This document shows, piece after piece, positions 36,447 through 45,463 of a stretch of DNA of 64,000 nt. The translations under genes and the position numbers were made by a program. Position 1 is the stretch's first letter; every line of letters starts with the position of its first letter. The notes beneath the pieces were generated by a model. It saw only the letters and a program-made list of their open reading frames with translations, was not told the origin of the DNA and ran no database searches. Origin of the DNA: Archangiaceae bacterium (GTDB taxonomy: Bacteria; Myxococcota; Myxococcia; Myxococcales; Myxococcaceae); contig JADJNS010000010.1 of assembly GCA_016714225.1 (NCBI GenBank), positions 62,001 through 126,000 of the forward strand, written 5' to 3'.

Positions 36447-37416
36447 GCGACTACCTCTTCGACAAAGAGGGCGAAGACGCCGACGTCGAGAAGCTCGAGC
36501 GCTCGCTCGTGGGCCTCAAGTACCGCGGCGAGCCCCCGAGCTGCCGCGCGCGCAGAAGGTGGCGGCGCCGGTGCCGGCGGCGGTGCCGATGGGCCGGCGG
36601 TGGACGGCGGGTCGTGCTCCGCTGGCGGTGGCGGCGGTGCTGGCGCTGTGCTCGGGGCTGGTGGCGTACAGCTCCATCAAGAAGAAAGAGGCCGACGTGC
36701 GCCGGGGGTGGAACCTGGTGCCGGTGGTGGTGGCGGCGGTCGACGTGAGCGAGGGCACGGTCGTCACCTTCGACATGATTTCGCAGCGCAGCGTGCCCGA
36801 GCAGTTCGTCACCTCGTCGGTGGTGAAGCCCGACTCGGCCTCGTACGTGGTGAACCAGAAGGTGCTGGTGCCGGTGCAGGCCGGAGACCCGCTCTTGTGG
36901 TCGCAGTTCGAGACCACCAAGGCGGCCGAGCGGCTGTCGACCAAGGTGCAGAAGCGCGCGCGGGCGGTGACGGTCGAGGCGGGGAAAACGGCGGCGGTGG
37001 GCGGCTGGGTGCGGCCGAATGACCACGTCGACGTCATCGGCACCTTCAAGGACCCGCAGACCAACGAGTCGGTGGCGGTGACGCTGCTGCAGAACGTCAT
37101 CGTGCTGGCGACGGGCAAGATTACCGGCACCACCAACGTGAACCTGATTCCCGAGGCGCAGCGCGAGTACTCGAACATCTCGCTGCTGGTGATTCCCGAA
37201 GAGGCCGAGATGGTGGTGCTGGCGCAAGAGCTGGGCGGGCTCACCATGAGCCTGCGCAACGAAGACGACGTCGACGTGGTCGAAGAGCGAGGGCGCGCCA
37301 CCATCAACACCCTGCTGTCGGGCGAGCGCACCCGGGTGCTGCAGAGCAAGCGCTTCAACACCATTCAGGTGATTCGCGGCGCGGGCGGGGCCAAAGACCC
37401 CGAGCCGAAGAAGTAG
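36443..37416 (+). CDS. Chimeric anti-sigma-like head plus CpaB-like body (one frameshift)
   Basis: About 324 residues from ATG 36443. Residues 1-35 (MSDYLFDKEGEDADVEKL..., then LVGLKYRGEPP) look like the cytoplasmic head of myxobacterial anti-sigma proteins encoded beside ECF factors. After a linker and one membrane helix (about 62-80) the rest is a CpaB/RcpC Flp-pilus assembly protein: NLVPVVVAAVDVSEGTVVTFDMI, SAF-like ERLSTKVQKRARAVTVEAG, DHVDVIGTF, NVIVLATGKI, LVIPEEAEMVVLAQELGGLTMSLRNEDD. One missing C in GAGCCCCCGAG near 36533 breaks the frame; restored, the head and body are one protein. The body is a close tandem duplicate of 38235..39042. Confidence 0.65.
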
Positions 37417-37436
37417 CGCTGCGTTAATGACGGTGA

Positions 37437-37943
37437 ATGACCGTCGACCTGGACGCGCTGTTCGGCCGCCTCACCACGCTGCTCTACGACACCGAGGTGC
37501 CGATGGAGACGCTCGAGGCCGAGGTGATGCCGTACATCGCCGACGACGTGAAGTTCACCGACCCGTGGCAGTCGGAGAGCGGCCGAGAGCAGTACCGCGC
37601 GGGGCTCGCCGGCTTTCACCGCATGTTCCGCTTTCACCTCGACACGTACCAGGTGGGCGTGCGGCTCGACCCCGACGGCAAGACCGGGCGCGCCATCGTC
37701 GACAGCGTGATGCACCTGAAGCAGCTCGCGCCCCTGCTGACGTACCCGCTGCGCACCATTCTCGTTTACGACTTCCGCGTCGAGGGCGGCCGGTCCCTCA
37801 TCTACGCGCACGAAGAGATGTGGAGCTTCGGCGACATGCTCGCCGCCGTGCCGGTGGTGGGCCCGCTCTACGCCCGGGGCTTCAGAAAGTTGTTCGCGCG
37901 CGGCTTTCTGCTCGCCAGCCGCCTGGCCACGCGAGCGCGCTAA
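37437..37943 (+). CDS. NTF2/SnoaL-like protein
   Basis: 168 residues from ATG 37437. The N-terminus DLDALFGRLTTLLYDTEVPMETLEAEVMPYIADDVKFTDPW is the cone-fold opening of NTF2-like (DUF2358-type) proteins, followed by HRMFRFHLDTYQVGVRLDPDGKTGRAIVDSVMHL and a strand-rich end. These bind small ligands or act as accessory domains. No catalytic set is visible. It sits between two CpaB-type genes. Confidence 0.65.
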   Translation: MTVDLDALFGRLTTLLYDTEVPMETLEAEVMPYIADDVKFTDPWQSESGREQYRAGLAGFHRMFRFHLDTYQVGVRLDPDGKTGRAIVDSVMHLKQLAPLLTYPLRTILVYDFRVEGGRSLIYAHEEMWSFGDMLAAVPVVGPLYARGFRKLFARGFLLASRLATRAR

Positions 37944-37973
37944 CGGCTCGCCCGGCCGCGGGTCTGCTGCGGG

Positions 37974-38201
37974 ATGAAACGACTCGCGGTGGTGGTGTCG
38001 ATGGTCTCGGCGTCGCTGGGCTTCGTCGCGGGAGACCGGGCGCGGCCACCGCGCCCCCTGGGCACGCTCGACGTCACCCTGCGCCGCCCCGACGACGTCG
38101 ACACCCTGCTCTCGGGCGAACGGGGGCACGCGCGCAGCGAACAGCGCGGGTGCCGCCGCTCGGGCTACCCCATCGAGGTGATTCGCGGCAGCTCGCGTTA
38201 A
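37974..38201 (+). CDS. Small exported protein resembling an isolated CpaB tail
   Basis: 75 residues from ATG 37974. It has a signal-like start (MKRLAVVVSMVSASLGFVAG). The rest follows the C-terminal tail of both CpaB neighbours in shortened form: LGTLDVTLRRPDDVD, TLLSGER, then IEVIRGSS (compare GLTMSLRNEDDVD, TLLSGER and IQVIRGAG). This suggests a partial duplicate that gained a signal peptide, or a remnant of a third cpaB. Function unknown. Confidence 0.5.
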   Translation: MKRLAVVVSMVSASLGFVAGDRARPPRPLGTLDVTLRRPDDVDTLLSGERGHARSEQRGCRRSGYPIEVIRGSSR

Positions 38202-38234
38202 CGCTCGCGCGCGTGGTGGCTCCTTCTCCTCGCC

Positions 38235-39042
38235 ATGCTCAAAGGAAAGACGCCGCTCGTCGTCGCGCTGGTGCTGGGGCTCTTCGCCAAAGTCATCGCC
38301 TACAGCGCCATCAAGAAGAAGGAGACCGACGTTCGCAAGGGCTGGAACCTGGTGCCGGTGGTGGTCGCCGCGACCGACATCAGTGAGGGCTCGGTGGTGA
38401 CCTTCGACATGGTTTCGCAGCGCAGCGTGCCCGAGCAGTTCGTCACCTCGTCGGTGGTGAAGCCCGAATCGGCCTCGTACGTGGTGAACCAGAAGGTGCT
38501 GGTGCCGGTGCAGGCCGGAGACCCGCTCTTGTGGTCTCAGTTCGAGACCACCAGGCCGCCGAGCGGCTCTCGACCAAGGTGCAGAAGAAGGCGCGCGCCA
38601 TCACGCTCGAGGCCGGCAAGGTCGCCGCGGTCGGCGGCTGGGTGCGGCCGAATGATCACGTCGACATCATCGGCACCTTCAAGGACCCGCAGACCAACGA
38701 GTCGGTGGCCACCACCCTGATGCAGAACGTCATCGTGCTGGCGACCGGCAAAATCACCGGCACCACCAACGTGAACCTGATTCCCGAGTCGCAGCGCGAG
38801 TACTGAACGTCTCGGTGCTGGTGATACCCGAAGAGGCCGAGATGCTGGTGCTCGCCGCCGAGCTCGGCGGCCTGAGCCTCAGCCTGCGCAACGAAGACGA
38901 CGTCGACCTGCTCGAAGACCGCGGCCGCGCCACCATCAACTCGCTGCTCTCGGGCGAGCGGCAGCGCGCGGTGGCGGTGAAGCACCAGAAGCTCATCGAC
39001 GTGATTCGCTCGCACAGCAGCGAAAAGGTGCTGGTGCCGTGA
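38235..39042 (+). CDS. cpaB: CpaB-like Flp pilus assembly protein, second copy (two frameshifts)
   Basis: About 270 residues from ATG 38235. One membrane helix (MLKGKTPLVVALVLGLFAKVIAYS) precedes the CpaB body, nearly identical to that at 36640-37400 at DNA level. Frameshifts at about 38549 (a missing base in ACCACCAGGCC) and 38804 (a missing C in GAGTACTGAAC) are recognised by comparison with the first copy. CpaB normally helps assemble the Tad pilus secretin. No other tad/cpa gene is in the window. The stop overlaps the next ATG (TGATG). Confidence 0.75.
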
Positions 39043-39209
39043 TGGGCGCGCTCGCGGCGGCGCTGTTCGCGGTGGCCGTGTTCATCGTGGTCGCGGTGAA
39101 CGGCGCGGCCCCGGAGCCGGGGGAAGCCCGTCGCCAGGGCATCAGGGTGAACGGCGTCGGAAGCCCGCCTGCCCGCGCTCGCCCTCGCCGGGCCCTACGC
39201 AACGCTTGA
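39042..39209 (+). CDS. Small membrane protein, possibly truncated by a frameshift
   Basis: 55 residues from ATG 39042, whose A is the last base of the cpaB stop. One hydrophobic helix (MGALAAALFAVAVFIVVAV) is followed by a basic tail that loses coding character after about 39165. In the next frame the sequence continues LALAGPYATLEVQRLFG into the following gene, so a one-base error could be hiding a single longer gene. Confidence 0.4.
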   Translation: MGALAAALFAVAVFIVVAVNGAAPEPGEARRQGIRVNGVGSPPARARPRRALRNA

Positions 39210-39210
39210 G

Positions 39211-40401
39211 GTGCAGCGGCTCTTCGGGCACACGTCGCTGGTGCGCTCTCTCTCCCGGTCCGTCTTGCTCGCGGTGCTCGTCTCTGCCGCCGCCTTCGCC
39301 GCCCGCAACAAAATCGTCGAGACCCCTCGATGCCCAAGGGGGTCGCGGCGACCGCCGCGGCGCTCGCGCGCGAGAAGAAGAACGTCGCGCGCCGCTCGGC
39401 GCTCGCGCAGCTCGACGAGCTGGTGCGCAAGAGCCCCGAGGTCACCGACCCGCTCTGTACGACCAGCTCGCCGGCAGCCTCTTCAACGACGTGCTCGAGA
39501 AGATGGCCGAGCCCGGCGAGGCCTTCAGCACCGACTACGGGCCCGACAAGTTCCACCCCGCGCCGACCTGTTCATGCGCGAAGAGGTGAAGGTGAAGCCG
39601 GGCCGGGTGAGCAAGGACTTCAAGCGCAAGTTCCTCAAGAAGCCGCAGGGCAAGAACATCGACCGCTCGCTGCGCGACCAGCCGGTGAACGTGACCTTCA
39701 CCGCGGCCGCCACCGACGACGAGTACACCCAGTGGACGGACTCGAAGAGCTGGGGCGTGGTGGTGCACGCCGCCCACGTCGACCCGGCCACCGGCATCGC
39801 GCGCATCGGCTGCACCTTCGTGTCGAACGGCTCGAAAGAAGCGCCGGGCGGCCACTTCGAGCGCCCCTCGTGGGTCGCCTTCTACAAGCAGCCCAAGCCG
39901 GGCCACGGCTTCTTCCAGCCGCTCGCCATCGAGCAGGTCACCGCCGCCGACTGGCGCGAGCAACCCCTCAACCTGGTGCCCGCCAAGGCCGAGCTCACCG
40001 AGCAGGGGCGCAGGCTCGCCCTCGCGGTGTGGATGGAGCAGGTCCGCGCGCTGCCCTCGCGAAAAGAGCTGCTGCCCCAGGAGCAGGCCCTGTTCGAGCT
40101 GCAGCTCGAGGGCGCCCAGCAGCTCGGCGCCGAGCAGATTGCCTGGCTCGAGCCGTACCGCGACTCCGACTCGCCGCTGGTGCGCGCGGCGGCCGAGCTG
40201 AAGTTCGCCGAGCTCGGCGGCGCGTGGCGGCCCGACAGCGTGTGGGTCATTTCGCGGTCGGTGAAGCACCCCGCGGTGAAGGCGCGGCTCGACGCGCTGC
40301 TCAAGAAGGCGCCCGCCGGGTGGGCACCTCCCACCCCGCCTTCCGCGCTGAAAGACGAGGCCGACGCCGGCGCCGCAGTGAAGGGCGACGCGGGGAAGTA
40401 G
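39211..40401 (+). CDS. Secreted protein of unknown function (three frameshifts)
   Basis: About 398 residues from GTG 39211. An N-terminal export signal (SVLLAVLVSAAAFAARNK) is followed by KGVAATAAALAREKKNVARRSALAQLDELVRKSP, DQLAGSLFNDVLEKMAEPGEAF, and a long intact part from about 39566 (DLFMREEVKVKPGRV...) to TAG at 40399-40401. The breaks at about 39325, 39458 and 39563 each need one added base, two of them in C runs. A WGVVVHAAHVDPATGIARIGCTF core looks beta-rich. No family recognised; position after cpaB suggests an envelope role. Confidence 0.55.
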   Translation: MQRLFGHTSLVRSLSRSVLLAVLVSAAAFAARNKIVETPRCPRGSRRPPRRSRARRRTSRAARRSRSSTSWCARAPRSPTRSVRPARRQPLQRRAREDGRARRGLQHRLRARQVPPRADLFMREEVKVKPGRVSKDFKRKFLKKPQGKNIDRSLRDQPVNVTFTAAATDDEYTQWTDSKSWGVVVHAAHVDPATGIARIGCTFVSNGSKEAPGGHFERPSWVAFYKQPKPGHGFFQPLAIEQVTAADWREQPLNLVPAKAELTEQGRRLALAVWMEQVRALPSRKELLPQEQALFELQLEGAQQLGAEQIAWLEPYRDSDSPLVRAAAELKFAELGGAWRPDSVWVISRSVKHPAVKARLDALLKKAPAGWAPPTPPSALKDEADAGAAVKGDAGK

Positions 40402-40429
40402 TCGAGACCCAGGGACAGTTCGAGACCGG

Positions 40430-40550
40430 TCAGGGTGAGCCGTGTCGAACCCTGCCGTCGCTCGCCGAAGGCTGAAGGGCAGATACTCCGTCGTAGAAAG
40501 CGGCGCCCTGCTGCTTGGCGCCTGGAGATGTGGCGCCGCGCCTCCGCTCA
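40430..40550. repeat. Dispersed hairpin repeat, copy C (partial)
   Basis: Shares ACCCTGCCGTCGCTCGCCGA, AGGCTGAAG, GCAGATACTCC and CTGCTTGGCGC with copy A. The right stem is degenerate (CTGGAGATGTGGCGCC), so it is a decaying copy. It lies between convergent genes ending at 40401 and 40996, next to the larger palindrome. Confidence 0.6.
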
Positions 40551-40635
40551 GACAGAGCGTGACAGCTTTTCGGGCACGGGCACTTGAGCACGTGGACGTC
40601 CGACGAGGGCGATGCAGGCCAGTGAGACGAGCGCC

Positions 40636-40802
40636 GACGGCCCGGCAAGGTCAGGCCAAGGTTCATGGGTCTCGGGAAGGGGGTTGGTTGGGGTCGGGGA
40701 AGGGGGGCCAACCTGAGCGGCGTTTTTCGCCGTCCCCAGACCCTGCCCAGTCCCACCCCCTGCCCGTATCCCTGAACTTTGGCCTGACCTTGCCGGGCCG
40801 TC
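40636..40802. repeat. Large 167-base imperfect palindrome
   Basis: The left arm from 40636 (GACGGCCCGGCAAGGTCAGG and onward) is the reverse complement of the right arm ending at 40802, with the first 24 bases identical and only scattered mismatches in the next 40 or so. The centre (about 40711-40725) is CGGCG-TTTTT-CGCCG, a perfect small hairpin. The whole can fold into one long stem. G-rich runs dominate the left arm and C-rich runs the right. No ORF. It lies between convergent genes. Confidence 0.7.
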
Positions 40803-40995
40803 AGCGTCACAGGCGACCTCGCCTGCCCCGACTCACTGTGGCAGCGCACGCTCCCGCCAGAGCAGAGGGCCGGCGCTGACTGCTCGCTTGGGCCCTCGCT
40901 CACTTCCGCGCGCTGGACCGTCATCGTCAGGTGGTGAGGCGTGCCCGTGCTCGGCTGTCGATGTTTCGCTCCGCTCAGGATCAGGGTGCGCGGTC

Positions 40996-43657
40996 TTACT
41001 TGCGCAGCCAGCCCATCAGGCGCTTGAGGGGCGACGAGGCGTCGGCGGGCATCGAGGCCTCGGGAGCGAGCGCGGCGAGGCGCGCGCGCTCGGGCTCGTC
41101 GGGCGGGAACAGCGACCCCATCAGCTGCGCGAGCGTCGCGCGGGCTTGAGCGGCGCCGGCGACGGCCTCGAGCGCATCGGCCCTGCAGGTCGGCCGCGCT
41201 CGGGTAGCGGTCGACCGGCGACTTGGCCAGCGCGCGCGGCAAGAGCTCGGCCAGCTCGGCCGAGACCTCGGGCCGCAGCCTGCGCACGCCCACCGGCTCG
41301 CTGCCCGTCACCTGCTGCAGCACCTGCACGTCGGTGGCGCCCTTGAACGGCAGCGCGCCGGTCAGCATCAGGTACAGGTTCACCCCGAGCGCCCACACGT
41401 CGGTGGCCGCGGTGACCGCCAGGCCGTTCACCTGCTCGGGCGAGACCCACCCCGCGGTGCCGCGCACGTGCCCCGGAGCGGTCAGCCGTTTCCACCCCAT
41501 CGCGCGCGCGATGCCGAAGTCGGCCACCTTCACCTCGCCGTCGTAGCCGAGCAGCAGGTTCTTCGCGGTCACGTTGCGGTGCACCAGGTGCAGCGACTTG
41601 CCCGAGGTGTCGCGCAGGGTGTGCGCCGCCTCGAGCCCCGCCGCGGCCTCGGCCACGATGTACGCGGCCAGCTCGATCGGCATCGGCCGTCTGGCGCGCT
41701 CGAGCGCCGCCATCACCTCGCTCAACGTGCGGCTGGCAAAGTACTCCATGGCGATGAACGGGCTCAGCCGGTCGAACCCGATGTCGATGATGCGCACCAC
41801 GTTGCGGTGGTCGATTTGCGAGACCACCCGCGCCTCGTTCATGAACAGCGACACCACCTCGCTGTCGTCGGTGAAGCTGGTGTGAATGGTCTTCACCACC
41901 ACCGCCCACGGGGTGTCTCCGGCGCGGGCGAGAAACAGCTCCGACATGCCGCCCTGGGTGAGCTTGCCGAGCAGCTCGTAGCGCCCGATGCGCTGCCCCG
42001 GAGCGAGCGGCCCCAGCGCGGCGGGCGGCGACGGCATCGGCCGAAACTGGTCGCGCGTCACCCGGCGGCGCGGCGACGAGCTGCGCGGTCGCGGCGCAGA
42101 CTCGACCGGCGCCGCGGTGATGTCGAAGTCGGGCTCGGGGACGTCGGTGTCGAGGTCGATGACGCCCAGCCCCTCGGCGAGCTCGGCGGCGCTCTCGGGG
42201 CGCGAGCGGGGGTCGGCCGCGAGCGACGCGAGCACCAGCGCGTCGACCGTGGCCGGCACCTCGGGGTTGTAAGACGACACCGGCGCCGGCCCCTCGACGA
42301 TGGCGGCGAGCGCGTGCAGCACCGACTCGGCGCGAAACGGCAGCACCCCGGTGAGCGCTTCGTAGAGCAGCACCCCGACCTGGTACACGTCCGACTGGGC
42401 GGTGATGATGCCGCCCTCGAGCGCTTCGGGCGGCAGCCACGGCAGGCGCTCGAGGCGCATCTCGAACGGGCTGCCGAAGCCGGCGAGCCGCGCGCGCCCG
42501 TCGGGGTCGAACAGCACGTTGCTGGGGCGAATGTCACCGTGCAGCACCAAGAGCTCGTGGCCCGCGTCGTCGAGAATGTACGAGTGGCAGTCTTCGAGCG
42601 TGGCGAGCAGGTCGCGCGCGGCGGCCAGCACCTCTGAGACCTTGAGCCTGCGCCCCTCGCGCGCGGCCTGCACCATGCGCTGCTCGAGCGACTGCCCCTC
42701 GACCAGCTCGGTGGCGAGCCAGCACTCTTCGGCGTCGGCGATGGCGCCGTGCACCCGCCTGATGCCGGGGTGGTTGTTGAGCGTGGGGCCGAGCTTCGCC
42801 TGGGCCACGAATCGTTCGGTCCACGCGGCGACGTCGGCCGGGTTGCCGCAGAAGCGCTTGAGCGCGACCACGCCTTCGCGGCCGCCGGCCCGGTAGATTT
42901 CGAGCGACTGGCCGCGGAAGAGCAGGGCGCCGAGCTGGTACTCGCCGATGCGCGTGCCGGGGGTCGCCGACTCGACCGGGCGGGGGTGGTGAAAGAGCAG
43001 CCGCTGCAGAATGCGGCGCACCAGCGTGGCGGCCGACGGGTCTTTGCCGAAGCGCACTCCGGCGAGCTCGCCGTCGCCGTCTTTGCGGCGCCACACCACC
43101 TGGGCGGGCACCGCGAGCAGGTCATCGGCGCCGTCGGCGCGCAGCGAGAGCAGGCCGAGCGCCTGCGGCGCGGGCAGCTCGGGCGCCGACAGCAGCGCGC
43201 CGCTCTGCGAGACGTTGAGCAGCTCGAACGCGGCGGCCCCTGTCCACCCTCCGCTCGACCAGAAGACCTCGTGGCGCACCTCGAGCCGCGGGCCGTGGCG
43301 CTTGCCCGAGGGCACGGTGAGCGCGCGCAGCATGAGCTGCTCGAGCTGCTGGGTGGCGCCGGCGTCGAGCACGCGGAAGCGCAGCCCCGCCACGTAGCGG
43401 CCGGGCTGGGCGGTGCGGTGCACCCGCACCACCTCGGCCTGCAGGTGGGTCTCGAAGCTGCCGTCGGGCGCGCGAATGAGCAGCTGCTCGAGGTTACCGG
43501 GCGGCAGCTTCGCTCGAGTCTCGAGCGCCAGGCCGCCGGTCGAGAGGTTCAAGATGCGCTCGTCGGCGTAGCCGTCGGGCGTCTTGCGGCGCGCCTCGAG
43601 CTCGACCGCGAGGCGGGCGTGCCGGCGCAGCTCGGCGGCGTGGGCGGCGCCTTTCAC
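40996..43657 (-). CDS. PilZ-PilZ-kinase-kinase protein with two degenerate kinase domains (one frameshift)
   Basis: About 886 residues from GTG 43657 (an upstream ATG at 43717 adds an unlikely N-terminus). PilZ 1 (about 10-105) has RRHAR and NLSTGG; PilZ 2 (115-215) has RHGPR and NVSQSG, motifs for cyclic di-GMP binding. Kinase 1 (about 235-490) keeps VALK and HGDIRPSN but has GFG in place of DFG. Kinase 2 (about 550-820) keeps a Gly-loop (LTQGGMSELFLA), VVVK and ADFGIAR but has HRN in place of HRD. An extra G in CTGCAGGGCC near 41185 breaks the frame; restored, the protein ends PLKRLMGWLRK at TAA 40996-40998. Confidence 0.8.
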
Positions 43658-43897
43658 GGCTTCAGACCTTAGCCCTGTTTCATGGCAGTTCAGCTGCAAC
43701 TCATGCGGGGGTGTCACCTCGAGCGGGCCGACGCTGCCGCGCGTGCGCGGAGCGATGCGCGGCTCGCCAACGCCCTGCGCGGCAGTTCGCGCACGCGCGT
43801 CATCGGCCGGACGCAGGCCCGGTACCTTGGGGTCGGCGCGGGGCCTGCAGTGCGCCGCGCCGCTCCAATCACGGAGCGGCTGCGGAGCTCATCGAAA

Positions 43898-44401
43898 ATG
43901 AAGCGAGTCGGAAGTCTGGTGGTGCTGCTGGTGGCGCTCACCGTAGGGGGCGAGGCGCGCGCGCAGGGTGGGTACAACCCGGGGGGAGCCGTCTTCGACG
44001 CGCTGATCGCGCCCGTGCTGCTCGCCGAGACCATCGCCCTCAGTGGAGCCGCGCTCACCTCGGGCGGGGTGCTGCACGGGGTGAAGAAGGGGCAGCCGCA
44101 CCTGGGGTGGATCATCGCGAGCCTCGCCACCTCGGTCGTGAACCTCGGCGCGGGGGCCTTCTGGGCCTGGGGCGCCAATGAGTGGGCGCATTCGAGCGAC
44201 GGCCCGGAGGGCACCGCGCTGTTCGGCAGCCCGGCGGCCGTACACCTCGGGGCGGCTGCCTTGAGCATCGTGTCTTCGACCGTGGGCTTGATGGTGCGCC
44301 GAGACCCGGCCTCGCCGACCGTGATTCCCGTGGTGCTTTTGGGAAAGAGTCCTGGAGGGCGAAGGTGGTTGGGGTTGGTGATTCAGGTCGCTAACCTCTG
44401 A
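43898..44401 (+). CDS. Exported four-helix-type membrane protein
   Basis: 167 residues from ATG 43898. A signal peptide (MKRVGSLVVLLVALTVGGEARA) precedes three hydrophobic stretches (about 40-60, 72-95, 118-138) and a short basic end. Poorly conserved inner-membrane or periplasmic protein of unknown role. Divergent from the PilZ-kinase gene. Confidence 0.6.
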   Translation: MKRVGSLVVLLVALTVGGEARAQGGYNPGGAVFDALIAPVLLAETIALSGAALTSGGVLHGVKKGQPHLGWIIASLATSVVNLGAGAFWAWGANEWAHSSDGPEGTALFGSPAAVHLGAAALSIVSSTVGLMVRRDPASPTVIPVVLLGKSPGGRRWLGLVIQVANL

Positions 44402-44552
44402 GTCTCAGCTGAGGCGATTGCGGAGGGGGTGCGCCAGGTTGGTGCCCCGCCGGCTCCGCCCCGGTTTCAACCTGCGGCATTCACGAGCTGCAGCGATGGC
44501 ATTGCTGATGCTGTCACGCCCTTTGTCGGTTCACTTCAAAGGAGTCGGAAAA

Positions 44553-44840
44553 ATGAATCCCAGCTACGGAATTATTTTGTGGGTCGTCATTGGTGCCATC
44601 GCCGGTTGGGTGGCCAGCATGATCATGAAGACCAACGGCAAGCAGGGCGTGCTGATGGACATCGTGGTGGGCGTGGTCGGCGCCGTGCTGGGCGGCTTCA
44701 TCACCCGCACGCTGTTTCACGACAGCACCGCCAACAACGGCCTCTTTGCCAGCTTCGGCGTGGCGTTGCTGGGCTCGGTCATCTTGATCGGCGTCTTGAG
44801 GGCAGTGACCGGCGGCCGCGGTCGGCCTCTGGCCCACTAA
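44553..44840 (+). CDS. GlsB/YeaQ/YmgE family (transglycosylase-associated) membrane protein
   Basis: 95 residues from ATG 44553, with a strong ribosome-binding site AAAGGAG 9 bases upstream. Three helices carry the family pattern: ILWVVIGAIAGWVASMIMK, then GVLMDIVVGVVGAVLGGFI, and SVILIGVLRAV. These small proteins are often stress induced; biochemical function is not established. A hairpin terminator follows. Confidence 0.85.
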   Translation: MNPSYGIILWVVIGAIAGWVASMIMKTNGKQGVLMDIVVGVVGAVLGGFITRTLFHDSTANNGLFASFGVALLGSVILIGVLRAVTGGRGRPLAH

Positions 44841-44860
44841 AGGCAGTCGTGGCAACGCCT

Positions 44861-44894
44861 CGCGGGAGCAGCGCAGTGATGCGCTGCTCTCGCG
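44861..44894. terminator. Strong bidirectional hairpin
   Basis: CGCGGGAGCAGCGCA (44861-44875) pairs with TGCGCTGCTCTCGCG (44880-44894), 14 of 15 positions, with a GTGA loop. It separates convergent genes ending at 44840 and 44923. Confidence 0.65.
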
Positions 44895-44922
44895 TCGCGT
44901 CAGTGCGGTGAGAGAAGGGCCC

Positions 44923-45423
44923 TCACACCGCGGTGTAGAAGCGCGCGCCCTGCCCCTGCGACTCGGTGAGCATCACCTCGACGCCCTTGACCACCTCGGG
45001 CGTGAGCAGCGGGCCCAGCTCGGCGATCAGCTCTCTCGCGAACTGCTCGACCATCGTCTCGACCACCACGTTGTCGAGCGGCAAGAGCAGCACCTCGTCC
45101 ATCGGCACCACGTAGCGCTTGCCGCACAGGGTGAAGTCGAGCTCGGCGGCGCTGCGCGTGCGCACGGTGAACAGGGGGCACTTCTCGGCCAGCAGCAGCT
45201 TCTGGTCCCACTTCGCGCACAGCTTCACCAGCGTGCTCTTCACCGGCCCGAAGTCGAGCATCGCGCCGAAGCGGGTGTGCTTGAGGTCGAAGGCGACCGA
45301 GACCTGGAAGTTGTGGCCGTGCAGGCGCTCTTTGCTGCCGTCGTTGAAGACGGTCATGTGCGCCGACGAGAACTTGTGCGTGTCTTTGCCGACGAAGATG
45401 CGGTGCCCGCTCACGAGGTCCAT
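44923..45423 (-). CDS. queD: 6-pyruvoyl-tetrahydropterin synthase / QueD family protein
   Basis: 166 residues from ATG 45423. Zinc ligands are His22 (FSSAH), His35 and His37 (HGHN). LDFGPVK and DNVVVETMVEQFA are typical of the family. The usual catalytic Cys before the first His motif is not seen, so a role other than standard queuosine synthesis (6-carboxy-tetrahydropterin formation) is possible. No other queuosine gene is nearby. Confidence 0.75.
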   Translation of the reverse strand: MDLVSGHRIFVGKDTHKFSSAHMTVFNDGSKERLHGHNFQVSVAFDLKHTRFGAMLDFGPVKSTLVKLCAKWDQKLLLAEKCPLFTVRTRSAAELDFTLCGKRYVVPMDEVLLLPLDNVVVETMVEQFARELIAELGPLLTPEVVKGVEVMLTESQGQGARFYTAV

Positions 45424-45463
45424 CGCGCCGCCATTAGCACGCCGCTGTCGCTCGAGCGGCGCT

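Noticed and set aside
40430..40995. C-terminal extension of the PilZ-kinase frame through the palindrome
   Set aside because: It follows the frameshift at about 41185; the restored frame ends at 40996, and the extension reads through intergenic repeats.
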